64,000 bases of DNA from Monarcha castaneiventris obscurior (taxonomy: Eukaryota; Chordata; Aves; Passeriformes; Monarchidae). The notes beneath the pieces are model-generated. The model was not told the DNA's origin. It worked only from the letters and a program-made list of their open reading frames with translations, and made no database searches. Shown one piece after another: positions 33,721 to 55,900 of the stretch. The number at the start of each line of letters is the position of its first letter. The stretch's first letter is position 1. The translations under genes and the position numbers were made by a program. Location: assembly GCA_026261815.1 (NCBI GenBank), contig JAMPIT010000539.1, positions 3,922,501 to 3,986,500 on the forward strand, in the 5' to 3' direction.

Positions 33721-34828
33721 TGTGTTGGAGGATTTGGGTATCTAGGAATCAAATGTTAGAGTTGCTTTTTCTAAAAAAAAAGAACAAAAAACCAACAAAA
33801 AACACCATAAAGAAACCCACATAAAAAAAAAAATTTAATTTTTCCCCCTCCTGAAAACAACAGACACTGCAGCCAACATAAGGCCCTGAGTTTTGTGGTG
33901 GTCACTGACCTGCAAGTGGTTCCTGGGGTGATGGTGGCCTGACTCCAGTCTCTGTAGCAGCTGTTAACCCAGAGAACTCGGTCTGCACGATGGCAAATCC
34001 ACTAGAGCTGAGGGAATTTGAGGATGGAATTAATGGTGGAGGTGGTGAAGTTATAGGAGTTACTGGAATGTGGACTATTTGCTTAATTCTTTTCAACTGT
34101 TATCCGTCTGCTCTTGGGCACTTCTGTCTCTTGCTTCCTGCTTCTTGGGACCTTTAGGTGAAGGCAGCTGGTCTTTAGATGAGGAAAGACCCTGCTGTCT
34201 TGGGTGCACTCAGCTGTTGGGTATAGGCCTTGCTAAATTCCAGCAGTGCTAAGATACAACCTCAAGCAGGGCAGGCTTTATCCTGGAAGCTGCAAGTGCC
34301 CCGGGAGTGTGCATGTTGGGTGGATAAAGAGCAATTCTCGTGCACCCAGCTAAGGGTCAGTTAAACAAACTCTCAGCCAGCACTTCCAGAGACCCTGCAG
34401 AGGCTGAGGCTTTCCCGTTTGTACACCTGGGAGAGACGCCAGAGGTAAGAGGTAATTGTGTTAAACTGTGGCATTACATCTGATTTTAATATTTGGGTCT
34501 GGACGCAGCCGTTTTTTCAAATGCTTTTCCAGTGTTTTTTACCTTCCACATTTAAATAATGAAGAACTTGCCGTTTTCCCCTGTGAAACACAAACAGGGA
34601 AGCTGTTCATTTTAAGAAGCCTTAATTACCACAAGCCTCTTTTCGATAAAGTCAAACGGCAGCTGAGACAGGCTCGGATCCGAACTGGCTATCACTTTAT
34701 GGCTAAATCAGCCGTGGGCGCGCCAGGCCGGGGAGCAAAACTAAAAACCCGTGGGGCGAAATGACATAACATCCTTATCCTTTTGCAATTCCAATAGGTG
34801 AAATCGCTCGCTGGACTCGTAACCAGAC
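33721..34828. other. intergenic between F8A and DKC1
   Basis: AT-rich at the left (A-tracts near 33770-33835), then mixed sequence. A minus-strand open frame at 33902-34096 with Pro/Ser-rich content lacks an ATG and has no recognised family; I leave it uncalled. No other gene seen. Confidence 0.45.
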
Positions 34829-35190
34829 GCTGGTGCCGGGGCTGGGCGGTGCCGGGGGCGGTACCGGGAGCGGGGCCGGGAGTGGTGCCGGGAGCGGTAC
34901 CGGGGGCGGGCGGTGCCGGGGCTGGGCGGTGCCGGGGGCGGTCCCGGGGGCGGTGCCGGGGCGGGCGGGCGGTGCCGGGGGCGGTGCCGGGCGGTGGGGG
35001 GCGGTACCGGGCGGTGGAAGGGGCGGTACCGGGGGCGGTCCCGAGGCTGGGCGGTGCCGGGGCGGTACCGAGCGGTGGAAGGGGCGGTACCGGGGGCGGT
35101 ACCGGGGCGGGGCGGTACCGGGGCGGTCCCGGGCGGCGGAAGGGGCGGTGCCGGTGCCGAGGGCGGTGCCGGTGGCGCGGGGCCCGGCGG
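34829..35190. repeat. GC-rich tandem repeat in the DKC1 promoter
   Basis: Irregular units built from 'gggcggtgccggg' and 'gggcggtaccggg' run for about 360 bp and stop about 70 bp before the DKC1 ATG. Many closely spaced runs of three or more G on the plus strand make G-quadruplex formation plausible. Sp/KLF-type 'gggcgg' cores occur throughout. It probably overlaps the DKC1 promoter, but the transcription start cannot be placed. Confidence 0.85.
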
Positions 35191-35261
35191 GACGGGACGG
35201 GACAGGACGGGGCGGGCGCTGCGCTGCGCTGCGAGCGGCGGGGAGAGCACGCGGCGCGGCC

Positions 35262-44369
<9,108 letters not shown>

Positions 44370-44680
44370 GCAACTGGATCTGTCCAAAGCAGGCAACCTG
44401 ATCAGTAAGAAGGGAGGAGTTTTAGGCCTTGAGAGGAGGAGGACTGGCTGCATGGCAGAGGAGTCAGCAAGTTCGAAGTTCTTTTCTGCTGTTCAATGTT
44501 GAGTGGTGTTTGCCCTGCTCAGGTGCCCCTCTTTATCCTGTTTTAAGGGTTGCCAGAGGAGTGGGGTGCCTCGCTGTCCCTGCACTAGATTGATCTCTAA
44601 AGCTGAGCACCATGATGCCAACAGAAGTGGTATCTTCAGGGAGACTGTAGCTTCTGGCTCTTTCTTCCTCCTCTCGAAAA

Positions 44681-44756
44681 GTTGAAGCTGTTACCTGAGA
44701 GTTAAAGAATGTGTTGCTGTTGAAGCTGTTACCTGACAGTTAAAGAATGTGTTGCT
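44681..44756. repeat. 38-bp tandem duplication in the DKC1 3' UTR
   Basis: Two adjacent units (44681-44718 and 44719-44756) start 'gttgaagctgttacctga' and end 'aagaatgtgttgct', differing at one visible base (gag versus cag). Confidence 0.95.
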
Positions 44757-45612
44757 ACCTGGAGGAGTGGCTTTGTCACAGCCCATGTGAATGGGTTTGC
44801 ATGGGGACAGTCAGATCAGTGATTTTTGTTTTAACCTGGCCGCACGCTTGGCTTGACCTTCGGTTAAATGAGAACAAAGAGTCCGCCCAGATCATTTTTC
44901 ACTCCTTTTTTTTCTCTCCTTTATCGTGAAAGGATTAGAAAACTTAATTCCTCCTTTTTGCATTATAGCACAAGGATGTGCTTGTTCGTGGTGTGCTGAT
45001 CCCTAAGCCCAGTGACTGAGGCAGTGTCCCTCAGGCTGGATCTTTGCTCTTTTCTGTTCACTTGTGGGAATGGCACTGCAGAGTTTTTGGTTGCCTTGCC
45101 TAGTTCTGATGCCCAGGGTGCTCTGAAGGCTGGAGGTGGGGATGTGGCTGGGGGGCAGAAGGTGAGCAGGAGGTGACTGGCCAACACATTTTTCATGCTG
45201 CTGGGACTGGAGTCCTTGTGAGGAAAAGCTTGGTCAGCTGCAGCTCTGCCAAGGGGCATTGGGTGTGGGCTTAAACGGTTTCAGGTAAATTTTTGTTGCC
45301 AGCTTCCTTATCTGGAATGACTTGCTGGGTGCAGAAGGTCTCTCCTCTGTCACAGGGGTAGTGCTGAGCCAGGATTTAACTCATTTTAATGGGGAAGGAC
45401 CCCAGGCTGTTTTGTTCTGAGTTACATCCCTGCAGAGATTCTGTTAACTGTTGGTTTAACCTCATGCATTGCTTTTGTCTTAATGGTATATCCTCCCCTC
45501 CAGTGCTGGAGATACATGCAAGCAGTGGGGACAGCAGCTGGTGGGTGTTACAACCTGAGCAGGCAAAAAAAAAAAAAGGTCCATTTTTATTTACTGTTTT
45601 TTACAAAAAAGA

Positions 45613-45618
45613 AATAAA
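45613..45618 (+). terminator. DKC1: DKC1 polyadenylation signal AATAAA
   Basis: Canonical hexamer about 1.2 kb after the DKC1 stop, followed by a T/G-rich stretch (ttcttgttttg) as expected for a downstream element. Confidence 0.65.
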
Positions 45619-45843
45619 GTTCTTGTTTTGAACGGGTGATTTTCTTACTCCTCCTGAAAGGTCAGTGCTGTTCATGGAGTGGGGGGGGCAGCTTTTACCT
45701 CTGTGCTCCTCTCCTGAAGATGCTGCTGGTGCAGAGAAATGGTCGTGTTGCTGAGGACCATCACTAGAAGGGCCTTTGTCATTGCTTTGTCAGTGCCCAG
45801 CCTGAGAGGTAAAACACCAGCCATGGCAATGTTTCAGCACACA

Positions 45844-45849
45844 TTTATT
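45844..45849 (-). terminator. MPP1: MPP1 polyadenylation signal AATAAA
   Basis: The plus strand reads tttatt, giving AATAAA on the minus strand about 1.07 kb past the MPP1 stop. It lies about 225 bp from the opposing DKC1 signal. Confidence 0.55.
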
Positions 45850-46918
45850 GCTGCTCATTGTTTCCCTGCAGTGGATCAGAACGAAGGTCCCTATTGCACA
45901 TAGATTTTTATTTTTGGCATCCTTAAAAAAAAAAAAATTGCACAATACTTCTTAACCACCTTCCCCTTGCCCCTATAGCTGACTAAACACACAAATGAGA
46001 TTTTTCACCTACGTGGTGGACGTGGTTTGCCCAGCAGACACAGTGATGCTTTCCAGACATGGTGGTGTGGGGCTTGTCAGCACAAACCCTGTGGTGAGCA
46101 TGGCTTGCATCTTTGCATACAGTGTGTGAGACACCCTAGACTGGAAAACATGCCTGGATGATCACTGTAGACACTTTTCTACTGCATGCAACAGATAGTT
46201 GTGGCTGGAGGTAATTTACCCCTTGAAGAGTCCCTCTGGGGTTTGGTCTGTGGGACTGGCTCAGCTGCTGCCCCGTTTCTCTGGCCAGGCAGTAACAATC
46301 CAAGCTGCACGGTGAGAATTCCAATACACTGAGTTTTTACACCTATGGCTGCACAGGGTCAATGAGAAAACTCCAACCTGGGAACACTGGGTGAGGCCTG
46401 CCTGTGGGTGCTCTATGCCACATTCATCATATTCCCCATTTGTGAGAGGAAACCCTTGGATGGAGGGGCTCTGGTGTGCTTTGGGAGAAGCCTCCTAAGA
46501 TGTGGACTTGAAGCCTCACAGACACTGGGAAGGGTTTTGGGTTGGGTGCACTCCTGCCATGTCAGATTTCTGCCACTTCCCTTGGGACTGCTGCAGGGCA
46601 GATCAGCTGGGTGCTACAGCAGGACTGTGCTTTCCCTTGCCCGGGGCGGGCAGGGAGCTGTGCTCTGAGCTAACCTGGGCTCTGCTGTAGCCACTGCCCT
46701 GCCCTGCAGTGCCACGGGAGGTGATGGCCGGCCCCCAGGCACCCTCTGTCCCCAGGAGAGGAGCTGTGGGCACCCTGTGTGTGTGTGAACCGCGACCATG
46801 TCGGTGGAGCAGCAGAGGAGGGAGTTGTGCTGGGCTGTGTGGGGCAGGGGGAGCTGAGGAGGTGTTTCCCAGTGGCTGCAGGATGGCTGATGGGAAGCGG
46901 CTGGGCTCGGGTGCCCTC

Positions 46919-49900
46919 TCAGTAGACCCAGGAGACGGGCACCCACTGTGGAGAGCTGCAGGCCTGCTCGAAGGCTTCCTGCAGCAGCTGGAGGCTCTCT
47001 TCCACGCCGTTGTTGACCAGGGACAGGTCGAAGTAGTGTGCGTACCGGCTCCGGATGCTCTCCGAGTCCTTGCGGAGCTGCTGCAGAGCCTCCGACTGCA
47101 AGGAACAGGACAGTGCTCAGGAGAGGAACTTCACAGCACACCCCAACCGGGAAACACCCTCCCAGCACCAAAACAACTCGAGTGGTTGTGAAGTATCAGA
47201 GCACAGAGAATCCTTAGAGCTTGTCTGATGGGCCAGGAGCTGTTGTGTGATCTCTGGGCTTGTGTCTGGGGCTTTTGCTGGACTTCGTGTGGTGCTGGGA
47301 GCATCAGGTTACCTGCTAGACTGAGGCCAGACCTGCTGGGTCTCATATTTACCTTTAAATGCTCTGTGGCAGGTCCCAGGGAGAAGGCTCACAAGCAGCA
47401 GGCTGCTCAGTGCTCTGCTGGGCACTGCCACCAGCTCTGGGCCTCAGGCCGGGTTGGAGGTGGGATCCCTGCAGGATGCTCCCTTCCCACTGGCTTTTGA
47501 CCAGAACAGCACCAGCTGGCAGAGCTTTACCAGCCTCTCCACTGGTTTTGGCTGGGTTTTTAGTGCTGTACTTTGATAGTAAAAGCAAAGCTGCCTCTCC
47601 CTTCCTGCCAGTGTGGCTGGGCTGCCCACCCTGTAGGGGCAGCCCAGGGGAGCATCCCCTGGGCAGCTCTGCCCCTGGCAGTGAGGTCCAGACCATTTCC
47701 ACCTATTTCCCTAATGGAGCCTGAAAGCCAGGGAGCTTCTGTGCCTGGGGAGGAGGGATAGCCTGGGGTGCAGTGCTCACTGAGCTCTGCTCTGTGCAGA
47801 TATTAATAGATCTAAATGGGTATTATTAGATTATATTAATTATCATATCTATTATATAATTATATCTATTATCAATAGATTAAATAGACCTAAAAATATA
47901 TTAATAGACCCAAATCAGACCAATCTTTATGTCCTTCCCTTCTCTTTTGTTAGACCACGTGGGTATAGATCACAGTAGTGACACCTTTAGTGGTCAGCAC
48001 TAAAAACACACTAGACATGGCACAGCAATATTTGCAATACCATACCCTCCCTCAGGGCACAGCAGGCTTCTGGCTTTAAGGTGTTCAGTTCAACACTGAC
48101 AAACTTTAAATATAATTATTACCCTAGGGGCAAAAAAAAAATAGTGCTTAGCTACCTTCATCTTGAAAGAGTTACTGAAAATATTCATCTGTTCGCATAA
48201 AATTAATTTTTCCTATACTGTGGATGAAGCCAGCAGCTGTTGGGGGTGGAGAGGGGAGGGCAAGGAGAGGTTTTTGCTCACGTGAGCTCTGCAGGGTCAC
48301 ATTAACTCTGCCGCATCCCTCTCCTCAGAGTGAGCCGAGCTGCAGGGTTATATTTAGTGCCTGGCAGCAGGGCTGGCCCTGCCCACTGCAGCAGGATGTG
48401 ATTCCTCTCTGGATGGAGGCAGCTGTGGGTGACAGAGTGGTCCTTTCTGCTCTGAGAGCTGTCCCCTTTCCCCCCTCCCCAGCCTGCTGCAGCAGGCACT
48501 GAATGTGCCTCTAAATACCTGCACAAGACTTGCTCTGAAGGTTGCATAAATATCCTCTCTGCAAACTATCTGTAGCTTAAGCCTTACAAACACAAACTTA
48601 ATTGGTCGGGAGAGGTGCCCTTGTTGCCATTGAATCCAGGAGGAGCACAGCTCTGGGTCTTGTTTGCCTCTGTCTTCCCATCTCCCTGCCAGACTGGGGC
48701 AGGACAGGGTAGGCAGCATCCCTGCATCCGGGGGGGGGTCCCTGGGAAGTGGTAGCCTGTGGCTGCCAGCCTGGTGCTTGGCACTGAGTGAGTTAACTGT
48801 GCTATCAGCGCTGCTTTCATCCTCACGTTAAAGGGATCAGCATCCTAATGAGGCAAAGAATGAAAGGAGCAGTTGTTTGTGTGTCTATTTGCATAGCTGA
48901 TGGCAGGATAAATGGTCCCTCTCCGGCTGCTGGGCTGTGCTCCCCACTGCGATTATGCTGCTGGGATGAGGGTTGCTGAGTCTACAGCTGCAGGAATTGG
49001 CAATGCCTGCTTCTCAGGTCGGGGCCGAGTTCCGGACCACCAAAAGCAAAGCAGACAGAAGATGCTGAAGGGGAGAGCCCCGGGTTGCTGCAGCAGGCTC
49101 TGCCACGGGCCAAGAAACCCAGGCAGAGGGGGACAGGAGGGGACACCCTGCCACACTCACCTCCTCTGCCTTGTCTGTTGGGGCAATGAAGACAATGAAC
49201 GGGGAGAGCTCGGCTGTGCGGACGATCTTGAGAGTCTGTGGAGAGAGGGGTGCAGTGAGCAGAGTGTGGCCCTTCCCCAAGCACAGCTGGCTGGCTGCTG
49301 TCCCCCACCCCCCATGCTGCCCCCAGTGATGCAGTGGGGGGCTAAAGGAGACACCCCTCACTGGGGACATGAGCTCACTGGGTGGACTCCTGGAAAAGGG
49401 TCCCTGCAACCCACTCCCACAGCAGCCTGGCCGTGGCCTTGCTGTCACAGCCAGGTGTGTGCTGTGACAGGAACACCCTCATTGTACCCACGTCTTGGCA
49501 ATGGAAATGCCACCCCATGGCTTGCTGGCTTTTTCCTTCGGGAAGAGAAGGCAGGGACAGTCATAGCCAGCACCCAGTAGTTCAATCTGTGGCAGCCCCT
49601 GTCCACCCACCCCTTCCCCTGCTCCTCCCCACCTGAGGCTCGATGTCCAAAATGGCGACTTTGTCCTGCTGGTGGATCTTGTGCACTGTTTCAAACTTGG
49701 TGCCAAACATGTTTCCCTGGTAGCTTCCAAACTCCAAGAACTCATTGGCTGAAATGTCCCGGGTCATCTCCTCGGTGGAGACGAAGTAATAGTCCTTCCC
49801 ATCCACCTCATTCTTCTTCTGGGGGCGTGTGGTGTCTGGGGAGGGAGGGAGAGGGTGAGTGCTGGCCCCCAGAAGGAGAGGGGAACAGAGTGGAGCCAGC

Positions 49901-52900
49901 ATCAAGACTAAGCTGTACTAATCCCCTGTTAACTGCTTCCTGCTTTGGACAAGGACCTTGGCCAGCTGGGGACAGGCTCTGGATGAAAAGAGTGAGGTGT
50001 CTGTGTGTGGGTGGCAGCAGCCCTGCAGCCTCTGCGGGTGAAGGTGGGTCCATGTGGGACAGCAGGCAGGGAGGCCCTGCATGTGGGGACCTCTGACTTC
50101 AGGGGCTTGGTGGTGCTGGAGGAACATCTCCTCACCTCCCACCTGCTGTCAGAAGGGGCTGGATCAAAGAGGTGAGAGGAAATGCATCCCCTGCTGTGCC
50201 CTCCACCCTGGGTGGGTACTTACATGGGGGTGGGTACATGAACTTCTCTGGGTTGTTGCTGAGCAGAGCATTCTTGATGTGGCTACGGCCCACGCCACTG
50301 GCCCCTACAAAGAGAGAGAGATGGACACTAGAGCTGGGCTCAGAGCAGCCTGTGGGGAGATGCTGGTGCCCCTCCATAGCTCTGGGCCTGACAAAAGGTA
50401 CAGAGCTTGGCCAGGGCTGTGCCGAAGATGTGCTTTCTGGGCTGGTCTGTGGTGTCATCCAGCCCTGGAAGAGGCTCTCCATGTCCTGGGGATGCTCAGC
50501 TCCAGCCCCAGCTGGAGACAGGACTGCTGCCTGCAGAGCAGCCAGCCTGGCTGGCCTTGGTGGGCTGCCCATGCCCGTGGAGTCCACCACCAACTGCTCA
50601 GTCCCCATAGCATGGGAGTGCTTGCTTTGGTGCAACTGCACACACCAGAGCTGCTTTGAATAGAGATTTTGCATTAAGATATTCAGGAGCTGCAAACACG
50701 TGCTTTAACTCTGCCCCAGCATTGCAGTGCAGATGCCAGACCATGCACAATGCTGCATGGAGGGGGTCAGCCTGTGGGATGACTGCTGCAGGCTGAAGAA
50801 ATGCTCCCCAGACCTTACCAGGTCTTGAAGGGCCGCAGTGCCCCAGCCCCTGGGCAGTCCTGGTTCCCACCACACAGCCCTTGTGTACAGAGGATGCCTG
50901 GCACAGGACCTACCAATGAGCACCAGAGTCTTCCTCTTGAAGGCAGGCAGCCTCACCACCTCCTCGTAGGAAACAACATCCAGCTGGTCAAAAACTGGGG
51001 TGGAGGAGAAACAAGACAGAGGGGTCAGAGTTGGCTTGGCTACACCAGCACAAGCATGTGTGTGTGTATGTCAGACCAAAGCCAGGTCCTTGGGCAAAAG
51101 GACAGGAGGGGTCAGGACTGAGCTAGGAGCTCATCCAGGTTTGGCTGCCTGGGAAAAAGGGCAGCAGCAACATCAAGCAGCACGTGAGGGGCAGAGTGGG
51201 TGCCGGGGAGCTGCCAAAGAAGCCGGGGCTGCTTTTGCTCAGTAATTTTGCTCAGGACAGTAGGACCTGGGAGTTGGGGTGGAGAAGCAGCAGGATGCTG
51301 CAGGGAGCTTGCTGCTGGGGGAGCTTTATATATCTGGGTGATTTACAGCTTTGTTTGTTGCTGTTTGGAGCTTCAGGACGGGCCAGGAGCCAGCTGTCCC
51401 TGGGCACCCACTTTTGCCAGCTCTTTGCTCAGTTTAGCATGGGGTGTTTGCATGGGTGGCTGAGGGGAAGTTCCCTGCCCCACCGGGGTCAGGACTTGGC
51501 AGCTGTGGGAGCAGTTCAGGCTGCTTTTAATTGCTGAGCAGCAGCACTGCCACTGCCTGCCCTGTGTTCAGCAGCCTGTGGGGTTTGAGGCTGGGGAGCC
51601 TGACCTCACAGGGCTGGGAGTGCAAGGGATTTGTCACCAAGGGGAGAGCACAGGAGCTTAGTGCTCAGCCCGCCCTGACCTCGTGCACATGGGGACACAG
51701 CTGTGGCCACATGAGAGGCATGAAGACTGGAGAAGGGACTCAAAGAAGTGACAGCTATGGGGTATCCTGAGGTTCCACTGCTGACACAGCTGGGCCCTTT
51801 GGTTGACTCCCATGTAGGACAGACCCAGCCCTGCCCAGAGGCAGGAGAGATGGCCAAGGCTGGGGATGGAGGCCACTGCCCTGCTCACACTTACTCGAGC
51901 TGTGCTTGGCCAGGTATTTATCTTTGCACTTCTTCTTCTTCCCGAAGGGGCTGCAGCTCGGGGATTCACTCTGGGTGGGCTGGGTGACGCTTGCCACACG
52001 CCTGCCAAGAGAGGAGGACACCACCATGGCCCAGCTGTCACCCTAAGACCTGGGACAGCAGTGGGATTGTCCCTCAGACATGCAAGAGCAACAGGCTGGC
52101 TGCTGGGACAGAAAAAGCTCACCCTGCAGCACACGAAGGGGACATTTGCCTCCTTGTCCCAGCAGTGATGCTGCTGTTACCCAGCTCACACTCCTGATAG
52201 CACATGGTCACTGCTCCCGCCTCCACTCCCAGATCCAGCCCTTCTGGCCAAATCCAAGGACCTACCACTCCTGCAGCTCTGGAGAAGGGATGAGTCCTGC
52301 TGACTCAGTGGAGGAGCCCTCCACCCGGCCCTGCCACCAGTTGCTGTCATCCTTGTTTATGATCTGAATCACATCACCGATCTGAAACTTCAGTCCTGCT
52401 TCCTTGCAGGGGATCAGGTTGTCTTTCTTGGGGTCGTAGTCAAACTGTGCCCTCATGAACATCTGCAAAAGAGAGAGCAGACCAGAGTCAGTAAGGCCAT
52501 GCAGGGTGGCCGAGTTTGGCCCCCACATTGCATTTGCCAGTAGTGACTGCAGAGATGGCTCCAGGCACAAAGCCCCTGCTCCTTTCCAGGCCCCACAAGG
52601 TTGTGTGGGGAGAAAGGAGATGCACAAAGCTTAGGGGGCAAAGTTTTGGGTGTGGAATTGTAGTGAGATGTGCTGGTGAGTGCATGAGGGAGGGAGGATG
52701 GCATCTTGGCCCTACTGGGAGCTGGTGACAGGGCTGCTGCCTCTAGGCAGACCCACACACGCACAGCTGCTGTTCAAACTCTGCCATAGGGCCTCCCTGC
52801 AGTGCCCTGGGTGCTGCACAGTGCTGGTGAGTTCAGCTAGCCACAGAGGAGTCCCACAAACATGGTGCACAACTGGGGTCTGCAGTGGGGTGAGCACAGA

Positions 52901-55900
52901 GGTGATATCGCAACAGGGACCCCAGGGAAGGCCATGGCTCAATCTGAGCTGCTCTGTGCTGCCTTTCCCCAGAACTGGGCACTCCCTGCATGGCACGAGG
53001 CCTTCAGGGAGCCAAGGATGCAGTGCTGAATCCATCCCTGCCTTGGTCTGTCCCAGTCCCTTCAGCATCAGCTACTCTCACAAAGTTACAATTCATCACA
53101 GCTGCAACTGGAAAGGAGCTGCTGCTGCTGCTTCCAAGGCCACTGTGCATCCTCCTGAGGCTGGAGAAGCCCTGAAGACCAGGAAGGTGTGAGAAAGTTG
53201 GCTTTCTCTGTCCTTTCTCCTTGCTCAGCTCTTTGTGAGGGAGTCTACAGCACCCACTCCCACCAGGAGTGGACTGTAGGACTAGAGTGGAGGCAAAGCC
53301 AGGCAGAGTATGGAGGATTAGGAGTGAAAGGCAGAGTTTAGGGAACCCTGAGCATGACCCTAGCAAGCTTGTTACTCTAGAAACACAGCATGTAGCAAGG
53401 GGGAAAAGGGTTTCACATGGGGTGATGCCTGTCCTGCCCTCAGATGTGATAGGCAGGGCCTGCAAACTCATCCTCCCTGGGTAGAGAAGACCATGCTGTC
53501 CTCGTTCCACATTAGAACAATTTCCCACAGTATGTCCTCCCTCAGCTGCGCTGCTGGAGGCACAGAGCCATCAGGACACAAGCACGGTTCCCTTTCACTG
53601 CCAGAAAAGAGCATATGGATCAAGCTGTGACATGAGAGCACTCAGGAAAAAAATGAAATTAGGAAAAACAATAAGAGCAGAATCTCCTTTCAGGATGAGG
53701 ACTGCTGCTTGCATTGAAAGCACTCACTGGCACCAGGAAGCTGATCATCCACACAAACACACAGGGATACACAGCAGGCACTGCCCAGAGCTCTCTGCTC
53801 CTGCAGCACTGATGGTCCAAGCCAGGCCATTTTGGAAATATCCCCTCTACACCAGTTAGGAGTTGGCATCAGACAGCTCCACACCTCACCCATAGCTGCA
53901 CAGGGCCCTTTGCCTGCCTTCTGCCAGCCCCTCTCTAGGGCCAGACACTCAGCTGCTGAGCAGGCTCCAGAATGAGAAGTCCTGGTCTTTTAAAGTAAAA
54001 AGGCTGCAGGGAATATGCTGGAGGGGACATCAGGAGCCTTGAATGCTCTGTGCCTCCTCTCATTAAGACCCTCCCAAGCAGACCTGCCCCAACAGACACT
54101 TGGCCTCTGTGGAGCAAGCCAGGGCAGGGGAAAATCATGACACCAGGATTCTCCACCAGTCCCTAAAATAAAGGTGATCATGGGGATCCAGGATTGGAAA
54201 CACAGTCCACTCTTGGTGGTGGTACTGCAACAGAGACACAAGCAGCTGTGGCTCTGGGGAGCAGACAGTACCACTGCCCTGGGCACAGCAGGAAAGAGTA
54301 CAACTGTTGCTGGGACAGAGTCTGTCCCTGTGTCTTTCCCTGAGCCCATGGCTGGCCTCAGGTGAACCAGAAACTGCATTCTTTTCCTCTGGGGTAGTTT
54401 TTCCCCTGGCACTGAGTTGGCCGACTGAGCTGGCTGGGTCAGCACAGGGAAGGCAGATAAGACAGCAGGGAAGGACAGACACGGGCCAGTGTTTAATAAA
54501 CACACATGCAAAGCTGGTCAAGCAGGACTGAGGACAGCATGGACTGAGCAAGAAACAGAGCCACCAACACTTGCCACCACGTTCAGAACTTCAGCTTCTC
54601 TGAGTAAAGAATGACATGTGCTCCCTCAGCCCATTCCAGCCCCATCCAGCCCCCACCCTCTGCCTCTGAACTCCTCTCCCTCCCCTGCCTGGCCATGATG
54701 GGGGGCTGCACTGGGGTTGGCTCCTGCACCAAGACAAGACAGCAAACCATCCACCACGCCCTGAAGCCTTGGCAGAGAACACAGCCCTCCCCACTGTTGT
54801 ATTTCAGCTACAGCAGGACTTCAAAGGCAAAGCCACGCAGGTGTCACCCCCTGGTGACACAGCATGGCCCCCCCACCCTGGCTGTGACAGCAGCAAGGAG
54901 CTGCCTTCCTTCCCCCCACTGCTTCCCTCCTCCCACGCTGTGTGCAGCAGCACCCAGACCCACGTCACCCTCACTGGGGCTGGTGCACCCGGCATCAGTG
55001 ACAGCAGGGACCACAGAGCCAGGGGCTGGCCCTGGCACAGGAACGTGGCTCTGAAGGAGACCTTCACGTGCTCCCTGGTGTGCACCTGCCACTGCTCTGC
55101 CATCCCCAAACGCCACTGGTGGCTCAGACATCCCAGCACACTTTGGGTAAGCACATCCACACAGGCCCAACAGATAGTTGTTTGCAGTGATGTAAGCACA
55201 GGACAGGCCCCTCCAGCAGCTCAGACAAGGTGCCAAGGCAGCCACCCCCTTGCTCTGACACCCCTGGCTGAGCACAGCTCTCTCCCCAGCACTGGTCCTG
55301 CATGGTTTGCTCTGGTCCCACCCTGCCCCACAGCCACATCCCAGCACTGCCCGCGGGTCCAGAGGCTGCACTTACCTGGAGAGCAGGGAGGCGGCTTTGC
55401 TGGTTGGGAATGACTTTTAATGAGACCATCCCCTTGGTTTCTTTCTAGTGAACAAAGGGGAGAAAGAAGAGTTGGAGGAGGTGGTGTCTGGAGGCAGCTC
55501 AACAGCAGCAACCTGTGCAGGGAGGTGCTAAGTGCCAGCACCTGCAAAGGCAGGGCTCCTGCGTGCTCCCCACCGTGCTGGGGGACACCACAGCCTGGTC
55601 AGAAACAGCTCTGCTTGGCTTTGCCATACTTGTCACAGTCCCATGGGGGACACCAGCACCCTCACAAGGGTCTGGCTGTGGGCACTGCTAAGCACCATCA
55701 GAATGAACATGGAGATCTGCATCATCTCCACCCCGGCTGCTCCAGTGAGGAGCCTGGGAGGAGAGGTTGATTTCTCCCAGGTCCTCTCCATGCTGGCCTC
55801 TTGCTCTGGCCCTCCTGGTGGCATTAGAGCACAGCACTCTCTTGCCTGCCACAGGCCAGGGCACTGTTGCCCCGCATGCATCACAAGATCCACACGGCCC

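Larger units (their letters stand above)
44370..45640 (+). other. DKC1: DKC1 3' UTR
   Basis: Noncoding sequence between the DKC1 stop and a canonical AATAAA at 45613-45618. It includes a 38-bp tandem duplication and a T-rich segment before the signal. Confidence 0.65.
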
